A DNA stretch of 34,637 nt, from NCBI GenBank assembly GCA_903847385.1, contig CAINDO010000377.1:1-34637 (forward strand), in the 5' to 3' direction. The DNA is from an uncultured Myxococcales bacterium (lineage in GTDB: Bacteria; Myxococcota_A; Bradymonadia; UBA7976; UBA1532). The translations under genes were made by a program, and so were the position numbers. Every line of letters starts with the position of its first letter. The stretch's first letter is position 1. Positions 25,474-32,718 of the stretch are shown here, piece by piece. Below the pieces are notes generated by a model. It made no database searches, was not told the origin of the DNA, and saw nothing but the letters and a program-made list of their open reading frames with translations.

Positions 25474-27269
25474 CGGACCTGGCCGGCCAGGGCTTCACGC
25501 TGGTCAACCTGCGCAACGACTGGACCCCGTTCATCTTCGCCGAGTTCAAGGACGCGGAGGGCAACACGTTGCCCAACCGCTACCGGCGCATCTACATGGG
25601 GCTGGCCAACAACCGCACGGACGGCGACGGCCGCGACCTGCCCGCCGGCGCCCAGAACTACCTGGAGCTCTTCGGCCTGCCGCCGGCCATCGGCGTGGTG
25701 CGCGGGCGCCTCCTCGGCGACGAGGAGAAGGCCTGCCACAAGGACATCGACTACGACCTGCTCGCCAGCCTGGAGCGCATCCCGCTGCGCAAACCCTCGG
25801 AGCAGAAGACGGCGGCCGCCGCCAACGCCCGCCTGCGCAAGCAGCTCGACGAGGCCCGCGCCAAGGCCGGCGCCGCCTCGGACGAGGCGCTCATCGCCGC
25901 GCAGCCCGACCTGAAGGACGAGTGGGCCGCCGTGGACCTCTTCGACCGCCAGACGCGCGGCTTCGACGAGGTCATCAAGCGCTTGAAGTGCGACGGCCAC
26001 ATGAAGGCCAGCGCGCGCTTCAAACAGGACCCCGAGGACCCCATCCTGCGCGAGGGGCTCCTGAGCTTCCAGATGCGCCACATGATCTACGAGTTCCCGG
26101 GTCTGCGCTCGGGCACCATGAAGGTCATGGGCAAGCGCCCGCTCGTGTCGAATTACGACCAGTTCGTGCGGGCCCTGCGCGAGCGCATCGCCGACGCGGC
26201 CGGCATTCTGGAGGACGGCACCGCCGCCACGGACGACGGGCCCCAGACCTGGACGAACGCCGCCGGCCAGACCGTGCCCGTGCCCAACCTCGTCGAGGAG
26301 TTCACGCAGGCCGCGCTGACCCAGATCGGCATCGATACGCCGGAGAAGCTCCTCGAGTTCCTGAAGCTGCACCCGGCCGAGGACTTCGAATGGCTGCAGG
26401 CCGCCGTGCGCCTGCCCCCCAAGCCCGAGTACTACGGCGAGCACATGGAGCTCGACATCGTCGTGGACCGGGGCGACGTCTGGTACCAGCCCACCTGGGA
26501 CGACGCCGGTGTGATGCGCTACCCCTCTCGCGAGCGCATGCCCAAGCTCTACCTGGCCGTGAAACACGGCGACCAGCGCTTCAACATCGTCAAGTGGCCC
26601 ACCACCATCGGCGGTTGGCGCGCCGAGCAGGCAGCCAACGGCTACGAGTACTACCGCTACAAGGGCTCGGACGTGGGCAAGCGGGTCATCCGCAAGATCC
26701 TCTCCGGCCCCACGTGGGTGGCCCCGCCCTCGACGCCGATCCGCGGCCTGATCAAACCCGCGGACGTGAACGGTCACCGCGAGCGCATCGTGAACTACGA
26801 CGAGATGGGCCCCGGGTACCTGTCGGCGTACGGCCTCGTGGCCGGCTACTTCGTGGTGCCCGGCGTGGACGGCCGCGGCGACTTCGACAACGGCATCCGG
26901 GCCCACGGCTCGTCCGAGTACCTGTCGATCACCAACCCGTCGAAGTTCTCGCACGGGTGCCACCGCCTCATGAACCACCTGGCCGTGCGGCTCTACGACT
27001 TCCTGCTGCGGCACCGCAAACACGAGGTCATGGGCGATCTGAAGCTCAACGCCTCGCGGCAGTTCTACAAAGACGAGCACGTCTACGAGGTCCGCCTCCA
27101 GACGCGCGGCTTCGAGTTCCAGCTCACCCCGCCCGTGCCGGTGAACGTGCTCGAGGGCCGCATCCGCGGGGGCTGGTCGCGCCCCTTCGAGGGCTACCTG
27201 CCCAAGCCCGACCTCGTCTATCCCCCCGGTCCCGTGCCCTCGCCCAAGGGCGGCGGCGGCGAGCCCTGA
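25152..27269 (+). CDS. lipoprotein L,D-transpeptidase (YkuD domain)
   Basis: This is a 705-residue protein. The ATG at 25152 has GGAGAG 7-8 nt upstream. A second ATG at 25203 would give a more normal signal peptide (MRTPARLLLPLVLCLGPGC) but lacks a Shine-Dalgarno. Cys in LGPGC is the likely lipidation site, followed by an Ala/Pro-rich tether. The C-terminal domain has the L,D-transpeptidase signature: RAHGSSEYLSI, then SHGCHR with the catalytic Cys at about residue 603. Such enzymes form 3-3 cross-links in peptidoglycan or attach proteins to it. About 400 residues before this domain are unrecognised and helical in part. It lies between the sulfatase-fold and PEGA genes and should be co-transcribed with them. 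Confidence 0.85.
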   Translation: MARSGLHPGAHLQNAPPMRTPARLLLPLVLCLGPGCTRNGQPAATPNAPAAASAPASGVAPAPISTVGSVPAPASTVPEAAPLAPSDPSHPTRVFVDGQDKTASLPLTDLAGQGFTLVNLRNDWTPFIFAEFKDAEGNTLPNRYRRIYMGLANNRTDGDGRDLPAGAQNYLELFGLPPAIGVVRGRLLGDEEKACHKDIDYDLLASLERIPLRKPSEQKTAAAANARLRKQLDEARAKAGAASDEALIAAQPDLKDEWAAVDLFDRQTRGFDEVIKRLKCDGHMKASARFKQDPEDPILREGLLSFQMRHMIYEFPGLRSGTMKVMGKRPLVSNYDQFVRALRERIADAAGILEDGTAATDDGPQTWTNAAGQTVPVPNLVEEFTQAALTQIGIDTPEKLLEFLKLHPAEDFEWLQAAVRLPPKPEYYGEHMELDIVVDRGDVWYQPTWDDAGVMRYPSRERMPKLYLAVKHGDQRFNIVKWPTTIGGWRAEQAANGYEYYRYKGSDVGKRVIRKILSGPTWVAPPSTPIRGLIKPADVNGHRERIVNYDEMGPGYLSAYGLVAGYFVVPGVDGRGDFDNGIRAHGSSEYLSITNPSKFSHGCHRLMNHLAVRLYDFLLRHRKHEVMGDLKLNASRQFYKDEHVYEVRLQTRGFEFQLTPPVPVNVLEGRIRGGWSRPFEGYLPKPDLVYPPGPVPSPKGGGGEP

Positions 27270-27280
27270 ACGGAGAGACC

Positions 27281-27793
27281 ATGCGCACGCTCCTGGCCAT
27301 TCTCGCGGTCTCCGCGGCCTTCACCGGCGTCTCCCTCTTCGCGATGCGCGGGCCCAGCGCCGCCCCGCCGGCCGCACCGGGCTCGTCGGATGCCCCCGCC
27401 ACCGTCCGCGGCCACCTGGAGGCCGCGGCCAACGCCGGCCCCGACGCCGGTCGCACGGTCGTCCGTACGCTGACGGACGAGGTCACCATCGCCGTGCGCT
27501 CCTCGCCCCGCGCCTCGGTGCGCTGGGGCGGCCGCACGCTGGGGGACACGCCGCTCACGCTGAAGCGGCCGCGCGAGAGCGGGCCCATGGACCTCACGCT
27601 CTCGGCCAGCGGCTACCTGCCGCTGCACGTGCGGGCCTACACCTTCTCGGACGACACCATCAACGCACGGCTCGTGTCCAACGCCGAGAAGACCAAGGTC
27701 TTCGGGTACCCCGCCAGCCTGGACGCCGGCGTGACCGAGGACACGCCGCCGGCCGTGCCCGCCGAGCCCGAGGCGGCGCCGAGCGCCCCCTGA
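27281..27793 (+). CDS. PEGA-domain exported protein
   Basis: A 170-residue protein whose ATG has GGAGAG 4 nt upstream, like the preceding gene, and starts 11 nt after its stop. Residues about 3-22 form a signal anchor or signal peptide. After an Ala/Pro-rich linker, residues about 65-125 carry a PEGA domain (VRWGGRTLGDTPLTLKRP, then LSASGYLPLHV), a small beta fold common on bacterial surface proteins. The tail is Glu/Pro/Ala-rich. It probably serves as the binding partner or anchor in the envelope operon. Confidence 0.8.
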   Translation: MRTLLAILAVSAAFTGVSLFAMRGPSAAPPAAPGSSDAPATVRGHLEAAANAGPDAGRTVVRTLTDEVTIAVRSSPRASVRWGGRTLGDTPLTLKRPRESGPMDLTLSASGYLPLHVRAYTFSDDTINARLVSNAEKTKVFGYPASLDAGVTEDTPPAVPAEPEAAPSAP

Positions 27794-27802
27794 GCCCGGT
27801 GC

Positions 27803-27827
27803 GGGCGCGCCTTACTTGGCGGCGCCC
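27803..27827. terminator. shared hairpin between convergent genes
   Basis: GGGCGC (27803-27808) pairs with GCGCCC (27822-27827). Inside, GCC pairs with GGC after one bulged G, around a TTACTT loop that contains the stop of the minus-strand gene (27812-27814). Only 18 nt separate the two stops, so it probably ends transcription from both sides. No T-tract follows on either strand. Confidence 0.45.
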
Positions 27828-29485
27828 GTGAGCTCGTAGTTCGAGGACGCCGCGTAGCCCTGCACCATCACGTGCACCGGGGCCGGCGTGGTCAACTTGA
27901 CCTGGCAGGTCTCGTTCGTGCTCGTGCGGTAGGGCCGGCAGTCGTACAGCGCGTTCGTGGGCGCCGTGCCGACGCGGACGTAGAGGTCCGCGTCGCCCGT
28001 GCCCGTCGTCTCGAAGGTGTAGTCGCCGGCGGGCAGCACGGGCGTCTCGAAGCGCTTCTCCACGCCCCGGGCGACCGTGCCGGCCTCGCTCAGACCGGCC
28101 CAGGCCTCGGTGGGCGTGGGCACGTCCGGCCCGCCCTCTTCGTACCCGGGGTAGTACACGTTGTCCGCTTCGCCCGTGACCAGGACGACCTGGCTCGAGT
28201 CGAAGTTCTTGAACATGACCTCGTAGCTCTTGGGCGCCGCGTAGTCGAGCAGGCCGTCCACGAGCGTCATGGTCGAGCGCGAGTCCTGGGCGAAGTAGGC
28301 CGGCATCGCGTTGACCACGAAGTCCAGGTACTTGGAGCCCGAGGGATCGTCCGGGTTGATGGCGGCGCGCGTCTGCGCCAGGGAGCCATCGACGTAGGCG
28401 AACGTGTCGCAGCCGTTCATGAACACGATCACGTACTGACCGGCCTCCCACTGCCCCTTGCGAGCCAGGGCGCGCACGTTCTGGCCGAGGCCGGCGTGGC
28501 CATTGTAGGCGATCAGGTCGGCCTGCGCCGAGAGCCCCTCGTAGCGGTCGTAGAAGGTCTGCGAGGCGCTGGCGACGTTGTCCACCAGCAGGGCGTTGAC
28601 CTGCACGGTGCGGCCGTCCGGCAGCGTGGCGCGGAACTCGATGTCCGGGCTCGCGACGCCGGGGCTCGCGGGCACCATGGCCGGCGTGGTCTGCAGGCCG
28701 GCCTGGGCGAAGCGGCGCTTCACGGCGGCCACGAAGGTGTTGTAGGCCGAGATGCCGGCATCCGAGCTGGCGGTGGCGCCGTCATCGTACTTGCCGAAGA
28801 CCGACACGACCTTGAGGGCGTCGTCCTCCCAGACCTTGTGGTACTCGGGGTACTTGCCCGTCGTGTTCACGTCGCTGACGGCGACCTTGGCCGTGACCTT
28901 GACCACGTCCGCCGCGTCCAGCGCGCAGCCGCTGGTGGCCGGGCGGTAGTAGTACCACATGCTGCCGGCGTCGACGTCGTGGGCCCCGTGGTCCACGCAG
29001 CGGGCCTTGTACTTGGTGGCGAAGGCCTCCTGCCCGCTGTAGCTGATGTCCACCGGGAGCGTGAACACGTACTCCGTCGGCAGGTTCACCTTGCTGCCCC
29101 AGGCGACGGGCATCTTGGCGCTGTAGGTGATCTTCGTCTTGCCGCCGCTCGGCGCGGTCTGGATGTCGCTGAGCTCGAGCCGGTCGAGTCGACCCACGGA
29201 CTTGTTGGCGTTCAGGTGCCCGATGGTGAACAGGAGCTGGTCCTGGATCACGCGGCGGGTGTCCCAGGCCGAGTCCGTGAGGAGCTCGCCCTTGAACTCG
29301 AAGTCGAGCACCGTCGCGAGGGCGCTGGCGTCCTCTTTGCCCGTGGCCCCGCCCTTGACGTAGGTGGGCTCGGCGACCTCGGGCTCGCTGCCCTCGGTCG
29401 CATCGGCGGCGTCGTCGGCGCAGGCGGTGGTGAAGCTGGCGGCGCAGAGCGCGGCGAGCGCCCAGGGGGAACGGCGGGAACGCAT
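27812..29485 (-). CDS. putative lipoprotein with caspase-like His/Cys dyad and C-terminal PPC domain
   Basis: A 557-residue exported protein with AGGAGG 4 nt before the ATG at 29485 and a signal ending FTTACADD, a weak lipobox. The middle contains LIAYNGHAGLG (His330) and YVIVFMNGCDTFAYVDG (Cys359). A His after a hydrophobic strand and a Cys after a second hydrophobic strand about 30 residues later is the layout of clan CD peptidases such as gingipains and clostripain. Residues about 50-290 are beta-rich with no family I recognise. Residues about 465-557 form a PPC domain ([20 protein letters not shown]) very like those of the lipoprotein at 10729-12051. I infer a secreted peptidase, but the fold assignment is mine, by eye. 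Confidence 0.65.
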   Translation of the reverse strand: MRSRRSPWALAALCAASFTTACADDAADATEGSEPEVAEPTYVKGGATGKEDASALATVLDFEFKGELLTDSAWDTRRVIQDQLLFTIGHLNANKSVGRLDRLELSDIQTAPSGGKTKITYSAKMPVAWGSKVNLPTEYVFTLPVDISYSGQEAFATKYKARCVDHGAHDVDAGSMWYYYRPATSGCALDAADVVKVTAKVAVSDVNTTGKYPEYHKVWEDDALKVVSVFGKYDDGATASSDAGISAYNTFVAAVKRRFAQAGLQTTPAMVPASPGVASPDIEFRATLPDGRTVQVNALLVDNVASASQTFYDRYEGLSAQADLIAYNGHAGLGQNVRALARKGQWEAGQYVIVFMNGCDTFAYVDGSLAQTRAAINPDDPSGSKYLDFVVNAMPAYFAQDSRSTMTLVDGLLDYAAPKSYEVMFKNFDSSQVVLVTGEADNVYYPGYEEGGPDVPTPTEAWAGLSEAGTVARGVEKRFETPVLPAGDYTFETTGTGDADLYVRVGTAPTNALYDCRPYRTSTNETCQVKLTTPAPVHVMVQGYAASSNYELTGAAK

Positions 29486-29512
29486 GGGGCCTCCTGAAGA
29501 ACGGTCGCGCGG

Positions 29513-29541
29513 ACGGTAGTGCCGTGCGAGGCGCTCGTCAA
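29513..29541 (-). promoter_or_regulatory. candidate promoter of the caspase-like lipoprotein
   Basis: On the minus strand, TTGACG (29536-29541) is exactly 17 nt from TACCGT (29513-29518). Transcription would start near 29506, giving a leader of about 20 nt that holds the AGGAGG. This is the clearest sigma-70-like promoter in the window. Confidence 0.6.
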
Positions 29542-29569
29542 TCGGACCCGCGGGCCCGGTCGGACCCGG

Positions 29570-32500
29570 TCAGGGCACGCAGATGTTGATGGGCGCGACC
29601 ACGTCGTCCGCGGAGTTGGCCGGCGTACCGGAGTCCCAGACGGTGAAGTTGGCGCTGATGCAGACCGTGCCGTTCGCGCAGGTGCGCGCGTCGTTCGGGT
29701 TGCACACGCCCAGGCACACGCCGATGCCGGCGAGGCAGGTGTTGCTGCGGCAATCGGCGTCCTGCGCGCAAGGCGCGCCGCTGAGGCCGGCGCCCGCGGG
29801 GGTGCGGCACAGGAAGTCGAAGCCCGTGTAGTTCTGGTCGGTCTGGGGCACGCAGACCTCGTTGCCCGGGCAGACGCCCAGCGGGCAGGGCGTGTCGCTG
29901 CCGCGGTCGGGCATGCAGCCCGGCAGGCCGTAGTGGCCGTCGTCCGAGGCCTGCGGCGTGCCGCGGTCGAAGATCACGTAGACCGAGTTGATGTAGCAGC
30001 GCTGGTTGTCGGGGCAGTCCTGCGCGCCGAGCTGCGGGCGGCACGGCCCCCAACACACGCCCTGGTTCAGGCAGACCTGGCTCGAACACTGGTTGTCCTG
30101 GGCGCAGGGCTCGCCGATGCCGGCCCCGGGCAACGGGTTGGCGCACGCGACGAGCGGGGTCGAGGGCGCCTGGGGGTCCTCGCCCTGGTACACGCAGACC
30201 TCGCCGGCGTCGCACTGGGCGTTGGCCTGGCAGATCTGCGGCGGCGGCGTGCAGCTGTTGAAGACGAACTCCTGGCCGGGCAGTTCGTCCGAGGAGAAGG
30301 TGATGGGGTCGCAGCGACCGCTCTGGCAGTCGGCGCCGTCGTTGCATGCCGAGTAGCAGAAGCTCCCGCCGACGCAGCTGCGCGCCGCGCATTCCAGGTT
30401 GCTCTGGCAGGACGCCGAGTCGCGACCGCGACCGATGGCGGGCACGCAGCGCAGTTCGAGCGCGTTGCCGACGAGCAGGGGCCCACAGGCCTGGTTGGCG
30501 GCGCAGTCGGCGTCGCGCGCGCAGGGCGGCGGCACGCACTCGTGCACGGCCGGGTCGCAGACGCCGTTGCCGCAGTTGTTCGGGTCCACTCGGCAGCCGG
30601 GCGCGCAGGTCCGGTTGGCGGCGCAGAACTCGTTGTCGGCGCAGTCGGTGTCGGCGAGGCAGCCGCACTGGTGGACGGCCGGGTCACAGGCGCCCATGCC
30701 GCAGTTGTCGGGCTCCGTGCGGCAGCCGCGCTGGCAGGTGCCGTCCGCGCTGCAGAACTCGTCGCCGGCGCAGGCGGCGTCGCTGCCGCACACGCAGTCG
30801 CGGGAGCCGGCGTCGCAACGCTGACCGGGGCCGCAGTCGTCCGGGGCCAGGCGGCAGCCGTCGATGCAGGCGCCGTTGGTGCAGTACTGACCGGCCGGGC
30901 AGGCCGCGTCGTCCGCGCAGCTGCATCGGCGCGAGCGCGCGTCGCAGACGCTGCCCGCGCTGCAGTCGTCGGGCTCGAGCCGACAGCCGATGGCGCACAG
31001 GTTCTCCGGCGTGCAGTACTGGCCGGCCGGGCAGGCGGCGTCCTCGAGGCAGCGGCACTCGCGGGTCTGCGGGTCGCACACGCCCGCGGGGGCGCAGTCG
31101 TCGGGCTCCGTGCGGCAACCAGGCAGGCAGGCGCCGTCGTTGCAGTACTCCCCCGCCGCGCAGCCCGCGTCCGACTGGCAAGTGCAGCGGTGGTTCAGGG
31201 GGTCGCACACACCGTCGGGGCAGTCGTTGCCGGCGAGGCGGCAGCCGCTGCGGCACAGACCGTTGGCGCAGTACTCGCCCCCGGCGCAGCCGTCGTCGTT
31301 CAGGCAGCCGCACTCACGTGAGGCGCGGTCGCAGAACTGGTTCTCGGGGCAGTTGTCCGGGTTGAAGCGGCAGCCGTCCCGGCAGATGCCGGCGTTGCAC
31401 CACTGGTTCTCGGCGCAGGCGCTGTCGTCCCCGCAGCCGCACTGCCGGCTGCTCACCTCGCAGACCTGACCGGCGGGGCAGCCGCCGATCCGGCAGCCCA
31501 CCACACAGGCGCCGGCCTCGTCGCAGTAGCTGTCCATCGCGCAGTCGGCGTCCCGGCCGCAGAGGGCGGCGCCCATGCAGGTGCGCGTGACCGGGTCGCA
31601 GGCGTTGCCGTCGGCGCAGTCGTCCGGGTCCACGCGACAGCCCGTGGCGCACATGCCGTCGTTGCCGCAGTACTGGCCCGCGTCGCAGTCCACGTCCGCC
31701 TCGCAGCCCGTGGCCATGCAGGCGTGGCTCGCCGGGTCGCACACGCGCCCGTTCATGCAGTTGTCCGGCACCGTACGGCAGCCGGCGAAACACGCGCCGG
31801 CCTCGCAGTACTCGGCGGCGGTGCACGCCTCGTCCCCCGTGCAGGCGCAGGCCCGCGTCCCCGGGTCGCACATGCGGTTGGGGCCGCAGTTGTCCTCGAC
31901 CGTGCGGCAGCCGCGTACGCAGGTGCCCTCTTCGTTGCAGAAGCTCGTCGCCGGGCAGTTGGCGTCCGCGGTGCAGCCGTCGCGGCAGGCCCGCGTCTCG
32001 GGGTCGCACACGCGGTTCGCGCCGCAGGCCCCGGCCACCAGGCGGCAGCCGCTCAGACAGCTCCCGTCCGGCGCGCAGTAGGTGCCGGGGCGACACTCGG
32101 AGTCCGTCTGGCAGCCCGCGGGCACGTCGTCGGGCACGCAGCGGCCGTTCACGCAGCTCGAGCCGGGGTCGCACATGGCGGCGTCCCCGCAGCTGTCGTC
32201 GATGGGCGCCGTGCACCGGTGATTGAAGGTGTCACAGGTGCCCCCGGGACAGTCGGCGTCCGACAGGCAGGCGTCGGCCTTCCGGCAGAAGCCGTCGCCG
32301 CCGCACGTGTACCCGACGTGGCACTGGTTGTCGTTGGCGCAGGCCTGCTGCCGGCAGCCCTGGTTGGAGCACAGCAGCGTCGGCGGGCACTGCGAGTCGT
32401 CCTGGCAATTGATGGCCGCGACCTGGCACGCCCCGGAGACGCAGTGGCGCCCGAGCTTGCAGTCGACGTCCGCCTCGCATGCAGCGACCGAGTCCCCGCC

Positions 32501-32599
32501 TCCGCCCCCACCGCCCCCGTCGCCGCAGCCGGAGACGACGAGCACGAAGAGCACGACGAGACGCCCGAAAAAGCGATTCATACGCGATTTTTCCACCAT
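29570..32599 (-). CDS. Cys-rich repeat lipoprotein
   Basis: A 1009-residue lipoprotein with the lipobox VVSGC, followed by a run of eight Gly as a tether. Residues about 40-180 hold short CxxDxxC-type knots. From Cys185 to about residue 710 there are twelve units of about 44 residues, each starting GCR and containing DxC, VCDP or equivalent, and CxxDxxCxxxxYC, with about six Cys per unit. The C-terminal 300 residues carry further paired Cys and GEPCAQDNQC-type motifs. The pattern resembles Dickkopf-like and EGF-like disulfide knots of myxobacterial surface proteins. I see no enzyme domain; a long, disulfide-stiffened stalk or adhesin is inferred. The start at 32599 follows a TGTTACAAC box by 6 nt; an ATG at 32581 is possible. 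Confidence 0.8.
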   Translation of the reverse strand: MVEKSRMNRFFGRLVVLFVLVVSGCGDGGGGGGGGDSVAACEADVDCKLGRHCVSGACQVAAINCQDDSQCPPTLLCSNQGCRQQACANDNQCHVGYTCGGDGFCRKADACLSDADCPGGTCDTFNHRCTAPIDDSCGDAAMCDPGSSCVNGRCVPDDVPAGCQTDSECRPGTYCAPDGSCLSGCRLVAGACGANRVCDPETRACRDGCTADANCPATSFCNEEGTCVRGCRTVEDNCGPNRMCDPGTRACACTGDEACTAAEYCEAGACFAGCRTVPDNCMNGRVCDPASHACMATGCEADVDCDAGQYCGNDGMCATGCRVDPDDCADGNACDPVTRTCMGAALCGRDADCAMDSYCDEAGACVVGCRIGGCPAGQVCEVSSRQCGCGDDSACAENQWCNAGICRDGCRFNPDNCPENQFCDRASRECGCLNDDGCAGGEYCANGLCRSGCRLAGNDCPDGVCDPLNHRCTCQSDAGCAAGEYCNDGACLPGCRTEPDDCAPAGVCDPQTRECRCLEDAACPAGQYCTPENLCAIGCRLEPDDCSAGSVCDARSRRCSCADDAACPAGQYCTNGACIDGCRLAPDDCGPGQRCDAGSRDCVCGSDAACAGDEFCSADGTCQRGCRTEPDNCGMGACDPAVHQCGCLADTDCADNEFCAANRTCAPGCRVDPNNCGNGVCDPAVHECVPPPCARDADCAANQACGPLLVGNALELRCVPAIGRGRDSASCQSNLECAARSCVGGSFCYSACNDGADCQSGRCDPITFSSDELPGQEFVFNSCTPPPQICQANAQCDAGEVCVYQGEDPQAPSTPLVACANPLPGAGIGEPCAQDNQCSSQVCLNQGVCWGPCRPQLGAQDCPDNQRCYINSVYVIFDRGTPQASDDGHYGLPGCMPDRGSDTPCPLGVCPGNEVCVPQTDQNYTGFDFLCRTPAGAGLSGAPCAQDADCRSNTCLAGIGVCLGVCNPNDARTCANGTVCISANFTVWDSGTPANSADDVVAPINICVP
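30500..32050 (-). repeat. twelve-unit coding repeat of about 132 bp
   Basis: The GCR-type units of the Cys-rich lipoprotein repeat with a mean period of 44 codons. Units differ in loop length (GCRIGGC is shortened, GCRTEPDNC is full length) but keep the Cys spacing. Divergence among units suggests old duplication under selection for the disulfide pattern. Confidence 0.75.
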
Positions 32600-32605
32600 G
32601 GTCGG

Positions 32606-32635
32606 GTTGTAACATCGGACTCCCGGCGCGAGCAA
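32606..32635 (-). promoter_or_regulatory. candidate promoter of the Cys-rich lipoprotein
   Basis: On the minus strand, TTGCTC (32630-32635) lies 18 nt from TACAAC, which is part of the extended -10 TGTTACAAC (32606-32614). The -10 ends 6 nt before the ATG at 32599, so the mRNA would be leaderless or nearly so. Confidence 0.45.
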
Positions 32636-32655
32636 ACCCGCGAATTCCCGAAGCG

Positions 32656-32664
32656 TGCTACGGT
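32656..32664 (+). promoter_or_regulatory. extended -10 box before the leader ORF and M50 gene
   Basis: TGCTACGGT fits TGnTAnnnT and ends 6 nt before the ATG at 32671. It is too far (50 nt) from the protease ATG at 32715 for that start to be leaderless, which makes the ATG at 32671 the natural first start on the mRNA. Confidence 0.5.
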
Positions 32665-32670
32665 GCGGAC

Positions 32671-32718
32671 ATGACTGCTCGCCGCCCGCGCCGGGCCCCC
32701 CGGATGCCCCGCCGATGA
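32671..32718 (+). CDS. possible Arg-rich leader peptide upstream of the M50 protease
   Basis: A 15-codon ORF, MTARRPRRAPRMPRR, begins 6 nt after an extended -10 box and ends in a TGA that overlaps the protease ATG as ATGA. Seven of the 15 residues are Arg. The protease ATG has no Shine-Dalgarno, so ribosomes ending the short ORF could restart there. Alternatives are a chance ORF or a misplaced start. I infer a coupling or attenuation leader; nothing shows that the peptide itself has a function. Confidence 0.4.
   Translation: MTARRPRRAPRMPRR

Noticed and set aside
29519..31321. Plus-strand ORF of 600 codons opposite the Cys-rich gene
   Set aside because: It is antisense to a well-supported lipoprotein gene and is Ala/Val/Arg-rich with no motif.
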